Shown one piece after another: positions 1 through 8,751 of a stretch of 64,000 bases of DNA (position 1 is its first letter; each line of letters begins with the position of its first letter). The notes under the pieces are model-generated. The model had not been told where the DNA came from. It saw nothing but the letters and a program-made list of their open reading frames with translations, and did no database searches. The stretch is from Pseudomonas chlororaphis. GTDB lineage: Bacteria; Pseudomonadota; Gammaproteobacteria; Pseudomonadales; Pseudomonadaceae. The DNA is taken from contig NZ_MSCT01000010.1 in the NCBI RefSeq assembly GCF_001921865.1, forward strand, positions 310,001 through 374,000. The letters are read 5' to 3'. A program made the position numbers and the translations under genes.

Positions 1-99
1 GACAGGGCGCGCGCAAAGCGTTGTTTAATCGTCGGGCGCACTCACCGACGTGCCCCTCATACGCTGTAGCCCACTCCAATAATTAATCCGGAGCTTCAG

Positions 100-1137
100 A
101 TGTCTGTATCGCCCCTGGCTGTTGCAACGCCCGCCGAACACCTGTCGCTCGAGGCGCTGGTGAGGCTGTTGGAAACGATTTTCCTGCGCCATGGCACCAG
201 CGCCGACGTCGCGCACTGCCTGGCGCGCAACTGTGCCAGCGCCGAACGCGACGGCGCCCACAGCCATGGTGTATTCCGCATTCCCGGATACGTCTCGACC
301 CTCAAGAGCGGTTGGGTCGACGGCCAGGCCGTGCCGCTGATCGAGGATGTGGCCCCGGCCTTTGTCCGGGTCGATGCCGGCAACGGTTTCGCCCAGCCGG
401 CACTGGCGGCGGCGCGTGGGTTGCTGGTGGAAAAAGCCCGCCACGCCGGGATCGCCATCCTGGCCATCCGCAATTCCCATCACTTCGCTGCGCTGTGGCC
501 GGACGTCGAGCCGTTCGCCGAGGAGGGGCTGGTGGCCTTGAGCGTGGTCAACAGCATGACCTGCGTGGTGCCCCACGGCGCCGACCGTCCGCTGTTCGGC
601 ACCAACCCGATCGCCTTCGCCGCGCCCCAGGCCGGCGGCAACCCGATTGTCTTCGACCTGGCCACCAGCGCCATCGCCCACGGCGACGTACAGATCGCCG
701 CGCGCAAGGGCGAGCGCCTGCCGCCGGGCATGGGCGTGGACGGCCTCGGCCAGCCCACCGACGACCCGAAAGCCATCCTCGAAGGCGGCGCGCTGTTGCC
801 GTTTGGCGGGCACAAGGGCTCGGCGCTGTCGATGATGGTCGAGCTGCTGGCGGCGGCGCTGACCGGGGGCAACTTCTCGTTCGAGTTCGACTGGTCCAAC
901 CACCCGGGGGCCAAGACTCCGTGGACCGGCCAGTTGCTGATCGTCATCGATCCGAGCAAGGGCGCCGGGCAGAGTTTCGCCGAGCGCAGCCAGGAGCTGA
1001 TCCGGCAGATGCACGGGGTGGGGCTCAAGCGTTTGCCGGGGGACCGGCGCCATCTCCAGCGGGAGAAATCGTTGCGCGAGGGAATCGCCTTGCCGGCGGC
1101 CGAGCTGCAGCAGTTGCGGGAACTGGCGGGGTTGTAG
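100..1137 (+). CDS. dpkA: Delta1-piperideine-2-carboxylate / Delta1-pyrroline-2-carboxylate reductase (Ldh/MDH2 family)
   Basis: A 345-aa NAD(P)H-dependent reductase of the malate/L-lactate dehydrogenase-like (MDH2) fold. Family members reduce cyclic imines formed from D-lysine, D-proline or hydroxyproline to L-pipecolate or L-proline in the cytoplasm. Visible family motifs are HSHGVFRIPGYV (about residues 54-65), the IRNSHHFAALW segment (about 123-133) and the GGHKGSALSMMVELL stretch near residue 240. Length is normal for the family. The ATG is preceded by CCGGAG. The upstream side is cut by the window, so its operon is unknown. The exact substrate (piperideine versus pyrroline carboxylate) cannot be read from the sequence. 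Confidence 0.85.
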   Translation: MSVSPLAVATPAEHLSLEALVRLLETIFLRHGTSADVAHCLARNCASAERDGAHSHGVFRIPGYVSTLKSGWVDGQAVPLIEDVAPAFVRVDAGNGFAQPALAAARGLLVEKARHAGIAILAIRNSHHFAALWPDVEPFAEEGLVALSVVNSMTCVVPHGADRPLFGTNPIAFAAPQAGGNPIVFDLATSAIAHGDVQIAARKGERLPPGMGVDGLGQPTDDPKAILEGGALLPFGGHKGSALSMMVELLAAALTGGNFSFEFDWSNHPGAKTPWTGQLLIVIDPSKGAGQSFAERSQELIRQMHGVGLKRLPGDRRHLQREKSLREGIALPAAELQQLRELAGL

Positions 1138-1159
1138 GAGCCCCGGGCCCTGAATGCAC

Positions 1160-1190
1160 GGACCAGGCGAGCGGGGCGCTGGCCTGGTCC
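1160..1190. terminator. Stem-loop between convergent genes
   Basis: A perfect 9-bp inverted repeat (GGACCAGGC / GCCTGGTCC) lies between the ends of the convergent reductase gene and the DUF883 gene. It has no clear T-run, so it may be a weak bidirectional terminator or only a 3' stabilising hairpin. Confidence 0.4.
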
Positions 1191-1223
1191 GGTGGTTCGT
1201 TCAGGGGCGGGCGCGGGCGACGC

Positions 1224-1544
1224 TTACGAGCGACGGCCCAGCAACAGGCCGACCACCAGGCCGAAGCCGGCGGAAATCGCCACGGTCTGCCACGGATGGC
1301 CGCCGATGTATTGCTCGGTGGCGTCCACCACCGGCTTGCTGCGTTCGCGCACGCTGGACACCGAATCCAGTGCCTGCTTGAGTTTCAATCCGACCTGCTG
1401 GCGCAGCGTCTCGCCTTCCTCGCCGACCAGCGACGCGCTGTTTTTCAGCAGTTTTTCCGATTCTTCGATCAGCGCCTGCAGGTCGCTGAATGCCTGGTCC
1501 TTGATTTGTTCGTCAACCGCTTGCGCGGCAGTTTTACGAGCCAT
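1224..1544 (-). CDS. DUF883 (YqjD/ElaB-like) membrane-anchored protein
   Basis: A 106-aa protein with a long charged helical N-terminus (about residues 1-70) and a single C-terminal hydrophobic helix ending in LLLGRRS. The GHPWQTVAISAGFGLVVGLLLG segment (about 82-103) is the hallmark of the DUF883 family. E. coli relatives YqjD and ElaB are C-tail-anchored inner-membrane proteins that bind ribosomes in stationary phase, so a similar role is inferred. The start is supported by AAGGAG ahead of the ATG. The gene stands alone, convergent with the upstream reductase gene. Confidence 0.85.
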   Translation of the reverse strand: MARKTAAQAVDEQIKDQAFSDLQALIEESEKLLKNSASLVGEEGETLRQQVGLKLKQALDSVSSVRERSKPVVDATEQYIGGHPWQTVAISAGFGLVVGLLLGRRS

Positions 1545-1700
1545 TGAGTTACTCCTTGCGGGTCAGTGATGCGATGAACAATGGAGTCGCGGGGGCGGCG
1601 AAAAGTTGCAGCTATTTTTCCGCCCGAGCCTGATGCCGGACGCAAAACCCCAACCGTCACAGTGTAAGATGTCGGCTATTTTACGCAGCAGGAAATTCCC

Positions 1701-1955
1701 ATGAGCTTCAATCTGGCCAACAAGACCCTCGCCGAACGCGCGGAGATCGAAGATGAAAAGTCCCGCCTGTTCGATCTGTGGCAGAGCAACCTGGGCAAGG
1801 CCAAGGGCGAAGCCGCGCGGTTGTTCGGCGAGCGCGCCAAGCGCAAGGGCCGATGGGCCGAATGGGTGCGCTCGGAGCTGGACGGCATGTCGCCGCCGGA
1901 ATACGCCAACATGGTGCGCAGCGAAGTCAATCGCCTGATGGCGGCGAACAAGTAA
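1701..1955 (+). CDS. Conserved small hypothetical protein
   Basis: An 84-aa, highly charged, probably helical and soluble protein with no signal peptide or membrane segment. AGCAGGAA precedes the ATG. The composition (many Lys, Arg and Glu, plus GRWAEWVRSELDGM) looks like a real conserved Pseudomonas protein, but I do not recognise a family or function. Its 3' end overlaps the convergent LysR gene by 29 bp. Confidence 0.6.
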   Translation: MSFNLANKTLAERAEIEDEKSRLFDLWQSNLGKAKGEAARLFGERAKRKGRWAEWVRSELDGMSPPEYANMVRSEVNRLMAANK

Positions 1956-2862
1956 CCGCGAAACTCTCGACAATCGCCTCGCGTACTTTCAGCACCACCG
2001 GATCGATCTGCGCGCTGGTGCGCCAGCCCAGCTCGATCGGGTAGCGCGGCAGGTCCAGCGGGCAGGGCAGCAACGCCAGCCCGCTCAACGCGGCAATGCT
2101 GCGCGCGGCATGCGCCGGAATGGTCGCCACCGCCTCGCTGCCCTTGAGCAGATGGGGCAACGCGGCAAAATGCGTGGTCGAGGCGCAGACCTGGCGGCTC
2201 AGACCCAGCGCTGCCAGAGCCTCGTCGGTAATCCCGATAAACCCTTGCGACGACACCAGCACATGCTCGCGGGCGACGAACTCGTCGAGGCCGATGGCCT
2301 GTTGCCCGGGCTTCAGGCTTGCCGGGTCCGCCAGGCACAGGTAGCTGCCTTCCCCCAACACCTGGCGGCTGAGCAGGCGCTCAGCGAACCCGCCGGCGCT
2401 GATGGCCAGGTCGATGCTGCGCTGCAACAGCGCCTCGCCGACGATCTGGCTGTGGCTCTGGCGAAAGATCAAGCGCAGCTTCGGCGCGCGCCGGGCCACA
2501 GCCTCGATCAGCTGTCGGCCATGGGCGATCTCGAAATCGTCCGACAGCCCGATCGCCACCGAGCGGCCCTGATACTGGCTGGCGTGGGGGTCGACCATGG
2601 CCAGGCTCTGCCGGCATTTGTCCAGGGCTTCGCTGACCACCGGCTTGAGCTGGTTGGCCCGCAGCGTCGGCGCCAGGCCACGGCCGGTGCGCACGAACAG
2701 CTGGTCGCCGTAGAGCTCGCGCAGGCGCCGCAGCGCCGCACTCATGGCCGATTGGGTGACGCCCAGGCGCAGGGCGGCGCGGCTGGCGCTGGACTCGTCG
2801 TGCAGCGCCTCGAAGGCCTTGAGCAGGTTGAGATCGACCTGGGCGATATTCATCTGGTTCAT
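1927..2862 (-). CDS. LysR-family transcriptional regulator divergent from nitrilase
   Basis: A 311-aa LysR-type regulator. The N-terminal winged HTH (about residues 8-67) contains [21 protein letters not shown] and [21 protein letters not shown], followed by an effector-binding domain. I chose the ATG at 2862, with a second Met three codons later, because the longer reading upstream lacks family similarity. It is divergent from the nitrilase gene 85 bp away, so it is the likely regulator of that gene. The effector is unknown. The 3' end overlaps the small upstream gene by 29 bp on the opposite strand. Confidence 0.88.
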   Translation of the reverse strand: MNQMNIAQVDLNLLKAFEALHDESSASRAALRLGVTQSAMSAALRRLRELYGDQLFVRTGRGLAPTLRANQLKPVVSEALDKCRQSLAMVDPHASQYQGRSVAIGLSDDFEIAHGRQLIEAVARRAPKLRLIFRQSHSQIVGEALLQRSIDLAISAGGFAERLLSRQVLGEGSYLCLADPASLKPGQQAIGLDEFVAREHVLVSSQGFIGITDEALAALGLSRQVCASTTHFAALPHLLKGSEAVATIPAHAARSIAALSGLALLPCPLDLPRYPIELGWRTSAQIDPVVLKVREAIVESFAVTCSPPSGD

Positions 2863-2947
2863 ATCATTCAGTATCAGGGTGGGCTTTTCGCATGATCGGC
2901 GAGGGCCGGACAATGGGCAACACTTCATCACCCCAGGAGTTTTCCCG

Positions 2948-3868
2948 ATGCCCAAGTCCGTTGTCGCCGCGTTGCAGATCGGCTCCCTGCCAGAGGGCAA
3001 GGCCGCCACCCTGGAACAGATCCTGTCCTATGAAACCGCCATCCTCGAGGCTGGCGCGCAGTTGGTGGTGATGCCCGAAGCCTTGCTCGGCGGTTACCCC
3101 AAGGGCGAGGGTTTCGGCACCCAGCTGGGCTATCGCCTGCCGGAAGGCCGCGACGCCTTCGCCCGCTATTTCGCCAATGCCGTCGAGGTGCCGGGCGCGG
3201 AAACCGAGGCCCTGGCCGGCCTTGCGGCGCGCACCGGAGCCAACCTGGTGCTGGGGGTGATCGAGCGCGCCGGCAGCACCCTGTATTGCACGGCGCTGTA
3301 TTTCGACCCGCAGCACGGCCTGGTGGGCAAGCACCGCAAGCTGATGCCCACCGGCACCGAGCGGCTGATCTGGGGCAAGGGCGACGGCTCGACCCTGCCG
3401 GTGCTGGACACTCAGGTCGGCCGCGTCGGCGCGGTGATCTGCTGGGAAAACATGATGCCGCTGCTGCGCACCGCGATGTACGCCAAGGGTGTCGAGGTCT
3501 GGTGCGCGCCGACCGTGGACGAGCGCGAGATGTGGCAGGTCAGCATGCGCCACATCGCCCACGAAGGCCGCTGCTTTGTGGTCAGCGCCTGCCAGGTGCA
3601 GGCGTCGCCCCAGGCCCTGGGGCTGGAAATTGCCAACTGGCCCGCCGAGCGCCCGCTGATTGCCGGCGGCAGCGTGATTGTCGGGCCCATGGGCGAGGTG
3701 CTGGCCGGCCCGCTGGTGGGCCGCGCCGGCCTGCTGACGGCGCGGATCGACACCGCCGAACTGGTGCGGGCGCGTTACGACTACGACGTGGTCGGCCACT
3801 ACGCGCGGCCGGATGTGTTCGAGTTGACGGTGGACGAGCGGGCCAAGGCCGGCGTGCGCTTTATCTGA
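2948..3868 (+). CDS. Nitrilase (carbon-nitrogen hydrolase)
   Basis: A 306-aa cytoplasmic nitrilase that would hydrolyse a nitrile to its carboxylic acid and ammonia. The catalytic triad is visible: Glu44 in [13 protein letters not shown], Lys131 in [14 protein letters not shown] and Cys165 in [11 protein letters not shown]. The CWEN signature and following RTAMY separate true nitrilases from amidases or ureidopropionases. The start at 2948 has AGGAG 8 nt upstream, and a longer upstream reading runs into the divergent LysR gene. Whether it prefers aliphatic or arylaliphatic nitriles cannot be judged. It is likely controlled by the adjacent LysR. Confidence 0.88.
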   Translation: MPKSVVAALQIGSLPEGKAATLEQILSYETAILEAGAQLVVMPEALLGGYPKGEGFGTQLGYRLPEGRDAFARYFANAVEVPGAETEALAGLAARTGANLVLGVIERAGSTLYCTALYFDPQHGLVGKHRKLMPTGTERLIWGKGDGSTLPVLDTQVGRVGAVICWENMMPLLRTAMYAKGVEVWCAPTVDEREMWQVSMRHIAHEGRCFVVSACQVQASPQALGLEIANWPAERPLIAGGSVIVGPMGEVLAGPLVGRAGLLTARIDTAELVRARYDYDVVGHYARPDVFELTVDERAKAGVRFI

Positions 3869-4406
3869 GGCGGCGCCATTGCTCGCGGGTGATTTCCCAG
3901 AGATCCCGCGGCAGGCGGCCGCTGACGAAGTCGTCCTCGTCGCTGCCGACCCGGCGCATGCCGCTGCGTTCGGAAATCCGCCGCGAGCCGAGGTTCGGCG
4001 CGGCCTTGGGCACCCGCAACACCTCGCGCCCCAGCTCCTCGAACCAGTACTCGGTCACCACCGCGCTGGCTTCGCTCATGTAGCCCTGGCCTTGCCAGGT
4101 CGGGCCCAGCCAGAAGCCGCGGTTGTTGTCGGTTTCGTCCATCAGGCTGACGACGCCGATCAACTGTCCGGGGGCGCTTTTCAGGCGGATCGACCAGTGC
4201 CATTCCTCGCCGCGGGCGATGGCCGGCAGGGCAAGGTCGTGCAGATAGCTCAGGGCGCCGTCGGCCGGATAGGGCCAAGGCACTCGGGCGTTGAGGTAGC
4301 GCACCACATCCCAGTGCGGGAACTGCTGCTGGATGGCCTCGGCGTCGGCCAGCTCCAGCGGGCGCAGGATCAGCCGTTCGGTGTACAGGGTGGGGGTCGG
4401 TTGCAT
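3861..4406 (-). CDS. GNAT N-acetyltransferase (RimJ/RimL-like)
   Basis: A 181-aa acetyltransferase of the RimJ/RimL type. It begins [17 protein letters not shown], typical of this subfamily, and carries the acetyl-CoA-binding stretch [17 protein letters not shown] (about residues 97-113) followed by N-linked [10 protein letters not shown]. The start at 4406 follows AAGGAA. The longer frame upstream is not coding and instead overlaps a decayed LysR end read in another frame. The gene converges with, and overlaps by 8 bp, the nitrilase gene. The substrate is unknown. Confidence 0.85.
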   Translation of the reverse strand: MQPTPTLYTERLILRPLELADAEAIQQQFPHWDVVRYLNARVPWPYPADGALSYLHDLALPAIARGEEWHWSIRLKSAPGQLIGVVSLMDETDNNRGFWLGPTWQGQGYMSEASAVVTEYWFEELGREVLRVPKAAPNLGSRRISERSGMRRVGSDEDDFVSGRLPRDLWEITREQWRRLR

Positions 4407-4434
4407 GGCCGGCGTACGTTCCTTGTGAGGGTGG

Positions 4435-4590
4435 TCAGGGGCAGCCCAGCACCAGGCGCTCGCTGAGAAAGTCGACGAACACTCGCAGCTTCGGCGGCCG
4501 ATGTCGACTGCCGGGCCAGAGCACCGGGAACGGGCGGCGCTGGTGGTGCGGCTGATGCTGCACGAACAGCGCCGCGGCTGAACGGCTCGG
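4435..4590 (-). pseudogene. Remnant of a LysR-type regulator C-terminus
   Basis: Read on the minus strand, this short stretch encodes a LysR-like C-terminal tail, ending FPVLWPGSRHRPPKLRVFVD then FLSERLVLGCP and a stop at 4435. It resembles the usual LysR ending (P-S-R-x-x-P-x-K-x-R-x-F-x-D-F-L). An in-frame TGA just upstream near 4591 and the lack of an HTH mean only about 50 codons survive. I infer a regulator gene lost by deletion. Confidence 0.6.
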
Positions 4591-4593
4591 GTT

Positions 4594-5847
4594 TCAGCGA
4601 AACTCGAACAACTCGTAGTGCAGGTTGCGCTCGGGAATCGCGCAGTCGCGCATCGACGCCTTGACCCGCTCCAGCAGGCCCTTGGGGCCACAGAAGCTGA
4701 TCTGGACCTGCCGCGGGTCGGTGTCGCCGGCGAGCCGTTTCAGGGTGTCGCCCAGGCGTTCGGCGCCGTCCGTGTGGCCGATGAAATCCACCCCGCGTTC
4801 CTCGGCCAGGCCCTGCAGGGTGGACACGCTGGGGAACGCCCGCGACGGGTTACAGCAGTACACCAGGCTCGCCTTGTCGAACTGTCCGGCGGCGGCATCC
4901 TGCAACCAGGCGATAAAGGGCGAGATGCCCACGCCGCCGCCGATCCAGATTTCCCGTCCGGCTTGCAGCGGGCGCTGGAAGCGGCCATAGGGCGCGTAGA
5001 CGTTGGCGCGCATGCCGACCTTGACCTGCTGGCGCAGCCGTTGCGTGTAGTCGCCCAGCGCGCGGATCACGAACTCGATGCGCCCGTCGCCGGCGTGGGC
5101 GCAGGCGATGGTGAACGGGTGCGGCTCGCGCAAGCCTTTTTCCTGCAGGGCGAGAAAGGCGAATTGCCCGGCCTGGAAGGCAAAGCCGCGATGCAGCGGG
5201 GTCAGCTCCAGGTGCAGGGCGTGCTTTTCCAGGCGCACCGCGCTGATCCGGTATTCGCCGGCCCGCGCCAGCCACGGGTAGAGCAGCAGCTTGTACAGGG
5301 CGCCGAGCAGGCCCAGGCCGCAGAGCAGGGTCAGCCAGATCCCCGAGGGCGTCTTGAGGGCTATCGGCGACTTGAAGCTCAGCCAGTGCAGGATGACGAT
5401 CGCGAACAGCGGCCCGGACAGCTTGTGCCACCAGCGCCACTGGCCGTAGGGAATGTTGCGGTTCAGCGCCAGCAGCACGATCAGGCCGAGGGCGAGGTAA
5501 CTCAGTTGCCGCACCATGCGCGTCCAGTACTTGGAAAGCTCGAGGATCGGCACGCTGTTCCAGCTGTCCAGGTTGGCCTTGAACACCAGGTGATAGCTGG
5601 CGCCGACCAGGGCCCAGATGCCCAGCCACTTGTGGGTCTCGTAGACCCGGTCGAGGCCGCCGAACAGCCGCTCGACCCAGCGCCAACGGCTGGCCAGCAG
5701 GCAGGACAGGGCCATGCAGGCCAGCGCGCTGGCGCCGAGGATCAGGCTCAGGGTGGCGGACGTCAGCCAGGTAACGCTGGGGATTTCCAGAAGTACGGTG
5801 AGGGTGGTGACCAGCAGGATGCCGAGCACCGGGTAGCGGGGTTTCAC
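4594..5847 (-). CDS. Ferric-reductase-like membrane flavocytochrome / ferredoxin reductase family protein
   Basis: A 417-aa inner-membrane oxidoreductase. The N-terminal half holds about six hydrophobic helices of the ferric reductase-like transmembrane domain with His residues (ASYHLVFK, KLSGPLFAIVILHWL) fit for haem. The C-terminal half is an FNR-type flavin module: HPFTIA at about 243 (FAD), GGGVGISPFIAWL at about 303 (NAD(P)H) and CGPKGLLE at about 386. GTG at 5847 is chosen because GGAGG lies 10 nt upstream and the hydrophobic region starts right after it. Members move electrons from cytosolic NAD(P)H to a periplasmic acceptor. The acceptor (ferric iron, other metal or methionine sulfoxide-type partner) is not defined. 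Confidence 0.8.
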   Translation of the reverse strand: MKPRYPVLGILLVTTLTVLLEIPSVTWLTSATLSLILGASALACMALSCLLASRWRWVERLFGGLDRVYETHKWLGIWALVGASYHLVFKANLDSWNSVPILELSKYWTRMVRQLSYLALGLIVLLALNRNIPYGQWRWWHKLSGPLFAIVILHWLSFKSPIALKTPSGIWLTLLCGLGLLGALYKLLLYPWLARAGEYRISAVRLEKHALHLELTPLHRGFAFQAGQFAFLALQEKGLREPHPFTIACAHAGDGRIEFVIRALGDYTQRLRQQVKVGMRANVYAPYGRFQRPLQAGREIWIGGGVGISPFIAWLQDAAAGQFDKASLVYCCNPSRAFPSVSTLQGLAEERGVDFIGHTDGAERLGDTLKRLAGDTDPRQVQISFCGPKGLLERVKASMRDCAIPERNLHYELFEFR

Positions 5848-5981
5848 AGCGGGGACGCCTCCGGGTGGGCTGGCGCCGGCGTCGACGCTCAGAGTAGGTG
5901 GAGGGCGGCGCAACGGGGCGCGGCCTGGCGGCATTTTATCGGCCGCGCGGCGCCCCCGGACTGATCTGTATCAGCGCCTGC

Positions 5982-6878
5982 TCAGTAGGCGGGCAAGGGA
6001 TGTTGGCGCAGCCAGTCCTGGGCGAAATCCAGGTAGGCGCGGACGATGTTCGAGGGCGGCTGGCGGTCCGGGTACAGCAGGTGCAGCTGCTGCTCCGGCA
6101 TCGGCAGCCAGGGCAGCAGGGTTCGCAGGCGCCCATCGCGCAAGGCTTCGGCAGCGAGAAAGGCGGGGAGCTCGGTGACCACTTTGGCGGTCACGGCCAA
6201 CTGGCGCAGGTGCAGGTAGTCGTTGGCGGCGAACAGCGGCTCGGGGCTGAAGGACTGCTCGCCCAGTTGCCAGCGTTCCCGGGCATAGGGATGGCGCGAC
6301 CAGACGGCGCAGGGAAAGCCGCGCAGGTCGTCCGGCGTCTGCGGGGTGCCCAGGCGCTCCAGCAGCAACGGGCTGGCGACCAGCAGGTGGCGGTAGGTGG
6401 CGAGCAGGCGGGCCGGGCGGCCGTCGTCGAGCGGCGGTCCGGCGCGCAACGCCACGTCGACGCCGTCTTGCGCCAGGTCGCCCTCCGGTTCGTTGCCCCG
6501 TTCGCTGGTATAGACCGCCACCTGGACTTCGGGGTAACGCCGCTGGAAGGCGGCCAGCAGTTTCCACCAGCTCTCGAACGCCGCGGGCACGGACACACTC
6601 AGGCGGCCCTGCAAGCGCAATCGATCATTTCTGACAGCATGTTCGCCCTCGGCCAGGGCTTCGATACCGCGGCTGGCATGTTCGTAGAGCTGGCTGCCGG
6701 CGGCGGTCAGCCGGGGGCCGCGGGCGGAGCGTTCCAGCAGTTGCACGTCGAGGCTGCGTTCAAGTTCGCGAATGCCTCGGCGAATGGTGGCCAGGGGTAG
6801 TTGCAGCAGGTTGGCGGCAGACGAAATGCTGCCGCACTGGACCACGCTGACAAACATCCTGGCGGCGTTGAGATCCAT
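5982..6878 (-). CDS. LysR-family transcriptional regulator
   Basis: A 298-aa LysR-type regulator beginning [20 protein letters not shown]. The HTH is at about residues 3-60 and the effector domain includes [21 protein letters not shown]. It belongs to the subgroup whose members regulate neighbouring oxidoreductases, but there is no direct evidence of the target here. It lies downstream of and divergent from the glutaminase gene (about 200 bp apart) and in line with the ferric-reductase-like gene. Either could be a target. Confidence 0.85.
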   Translation of the reverse strand: MDLNAARMFVSVVQCGSISSAANLLQLPLATIRRGIRELERSLDVQLLERSARGPRLTAAGSQLYEHASRGIEALAEGEHAVRNDRLRLQGRLSVSVPAAFESWWKLLAAFQRRYPEVQVAVYTSERGNEPEGDLAQDGVDVALRAGPPLDDGRPARLLATYRHLLVASPLLLERLGTPQTPDDLRGFPCAVWSRHPYARERWQLGEQSFSPEPLFAANDYLHLRQLAVTAKVVTELPAFLAAEALRDGRLRTLLPWLPMPEQQLHLLYPDRQPPSNIVRAYLDFAQDWLRQHPLPAY

Positions 6879-7079
6879 GAGCGCTCCCAGTCGAAGATAG
6901 GGGAAAGCCTATCAGCTGCGGATCTTTGCGATCAAAAATGCGCGGCGCCCGGGGCATTTTTATCGCGGTTTCCGGCCGCGTCCGGCGGATCGCTGCGATC
7001 ACTGTGTTCTCGACCCGCCGGGGTGCGTCTAGCAGCGATAGCTTCGCGGCGGTGCGGGGCAGAATGTGCGAGTCTGAAC

Positions 7080-7988
7080 ATGCAAGCGTTGTTGAACGAG
7101 ATCCTCGACGAAGTCCGTCCCTTGATGGGCCAGGGCAAAGTGGCCAGCTACATCCCGGCCCTGGCCGATGTGCCGGCCAACCAGCTGGGGATTGCCGTCT
7201 ACGGCAACGACGGCCAGGTATTCAGCGCCGGTGACGCCGATACGCCGTTCTCGGTGCAGAGCATTTCCAAGGTCTTCAGCCTGGTGCAGGCCATCGAACA
7301 TTCCGGCGAGGCGATCTGGCAGCGCCTGGGCCACGAACCTTCCGGGCAACCCTTCAACTCCCTGGTGCAGCTGGAATTCGAACGCGGTCGCCCGCGCAAC
7401 CCGTTCATCAACGCCGGAGCGCTGGTGATCTGCGATATCAACCAGTCGCGGTTCGCCGCGCCGGCGCTGTCGATGCGCGATTTCGTGCGGCGCCTGTCCG
7501 GCAATCGGCAGGTGCTGGTGGACGGCCGCGTCGCCGAGTCGGAGTACCAGCACCGCGCGCGCAACGCGGCGATGGCCTACCTGATGCAGTCCTTCGGCAA
7601 TTTCCACAACGACGTCGAAGCGGTGTTGCGCAGCTACTTCAGCCACTGCGCGCTGCGCATGAGCTGCGTCGACCTGGCGCGGGCGTTCTGCTTCCTGGCC
7701 AACGACGGCTTCTGCAAGCACAGCGGCGAACAGATCCTCACCGCGCGCCAGACCCAGCAAGTCAACTCGATCATGGCCACCAGCGGGCTGTACGACGAGG
7801 CCGGCAATTTCGCCTACCGCGTCGGCCTGCCGGGCAAGAGCGGCGTGGGCGGCGGCATCGTCGCGGTGGTGCCGGGGCAGTTCACGGTGTGCGTGTGGTC
7901 GCCGGAATTGAACGCCGCCGGCAACTCGCTGGTGGGCATGGCCGCCCTGGAGCTGCTGAGCCAACGGATCGGCTGGTCGGTGTTCTAG
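7080..7988 (+). CDS. glsA: Glutaminase
   Basis: A 302-aa glutaminase of the serine beta-lactamase-like fold, converting L-glutamine to L-glutamate and ammonia in the cytoplasm. The catalytic Ser61-x-x-Lys64 is visible in [10 protein letters not shown], and the family blocks [16 protein letters not shown] and [17 protein letters not shown] are intact. Length is normal for the family. The ATG has only a weak purine-rich sequence (GCGAG) ahead of it. The divergent LysR is a possible regulator. There is no obvious partner transporter. Confidence 0.92.
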   Translation: MQALLNEILDEVRPLMGQGKVASYIPALADVPANQLGIAVYGNDGQVFSAGDADTPFSVQSISKVFSLVQAIEHSGEAIWQRLGHEPSGQPFNSLVQLEFERGRPRNPFINAGALVICDINQSRFAAPALSMRDFVRRLSGNRQVLVDGRVAESEYQHRARNAAMAYLMQSFGNFHNDVEAVLRSYFSHCALRMSCVDLARAFCFLANDGFCKHSGEQILTARQTQQVNSIMATSGLYDEAGNFAYRVGLPGKSGVGGGIVAVVPGQFTVCVWSPELNAAGNSLVGMAALELLSQRIGWSVF

Positions 7989-8012
7989 GTGTTGCGACGG
8001 GGGCGAGTGCTA

Positions 8013-8114
8013 CGCACTCGTGCGCAGCCTGCGGCAGCGGCTACAGGGCGGCGCGGTCGACGGTAGCCGCTGGCGAAGCCTGCGTACGAACGCGCAGCGT
8101 TCGCCAGCGATCTT
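8013..8114. repeat. REP-type inverted pair after glutaminase gene
   Basis: Two oppositely oriented copies of the window's commonest palindromic repeat core (GCGGCAGCGGCTACAGGG and GTAGCCGCTGGCGAAGCCTG) lie in the 131-bp gap between convergent genes. The position in a 3' intergenic space is typical of Pseudomonas REPs. Confidence 0.7.
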
Positions 8115-8119
8115 GAGGC

Positions 8120-8593
8120 CTACCAGATGACGTTTGCGCTCTTCGGCAGGCTCAGCTGGCCCTTGTCGACAAAACGCTGGGTGCCGAACAGGCCGCCGGC
8201 GAGCTTGCCGCGCAGCACATAAGGCAGGTTGTCGAGGCTCTGGGTCTGGCCCAGGCCCAGGGTCTGGCGCAGCACGGAGAAAGCCGAGACGCTGACCGGC
8301 ACCACCAGCACGCCCTCGGAGAAACGCCCGATGCTGCCGCTCTGGTCGCTGACCCCGGAGGCCAGCGGCCGGCCGTTGACCTCCAGGTCCAGGGCCACTC
8401 CGTTGTAGTCGATCGCGGTTTCGTTGGGGTTCTGCAGGCGCAGCTTGATGGCGAAACGCACTTCCAGGTCCTGGCTGGGCAACGGCTCGATGCCCACCAC
8501 ATTGATGGTCAGCGGGTCGCGCTGGGGAAACAGGGCGCAGGCGCTCAGGCTGAGCAACAGCAGGGAAAGGGCGAGGGTGAGAAGTCTGCGCAT
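8120..8593 (-). CDS. LEA type 2 (WHy-domain) lipoprotein
   Basis: A 157-aa probable lipoprotein. The N-terminus MRRLLTLALSLLLLSLSAC has a lipobox (LSAC) with Cys about residue 19. It is followed by a LEA14/WHy-type beta domain with the family pattern of LQNPNETAIDYNGVALDLEV and VNGRPLASG. LEA-2 proteins are linked to stress protection, and their bacterial function is poorly known. The ATG at 8593 is preferred over an upstream TTG because the signal peptide begins there and GAGACGAA precedes it. It stands alone, convergent with the glutaminase gene. Confidence 0.82.
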   Translation of the reverse strand: MRRLLTLALSLLLLSLSACALFPQRDPLTINVVGIEPLPSQDLEVRFAIKLRLQNPNETAIDYNGVALDLEVNGRPLASGVSDQSGSIGRFSEGVLVVPVSVSAFSVLRQTLGLGQTQSLDNLPYVLRGKLAGGLFGTQRFVDKGQLSLPKSANVIW

Positions 8594-8687
8594 CGAGGTT
8601 CGTCTCTGCAAAAAGAAGGCCGTGCGAATCTAGCGCGACCTGGCCGCCGCCACAAATCGGCGCAACCCTCCAGCCTCACTCGGACGT

Positions 8688-8748
8688 GTAGGAGCGAGCT
8701 TGCTCGCGATGAACGATAACGCGGTCCATCGCGAGCAATGACGACATG
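8688..8748. repeat. TGTAGGAGC-family REP fragment
   Basis: TGTAGGAGCGAGCTTGCTCG starts a palindromic repeat of the second REP family in this window, with the partner arm (CATCGCGAGCAA) degenerate. It occupies the gap between the lipoprotein gene and the permease gene. Confidence 0.6.
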
Positions 8749-8751
8749 GAG

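Noticed and set aside
4407..4691. N-terminal extension of the GNAT gene
   Set aside because: The extension translates to Cys/Ser/Arg-rich noise; the region is a LysR remnant in another frame, and a ribosome-binding site supports the later start.
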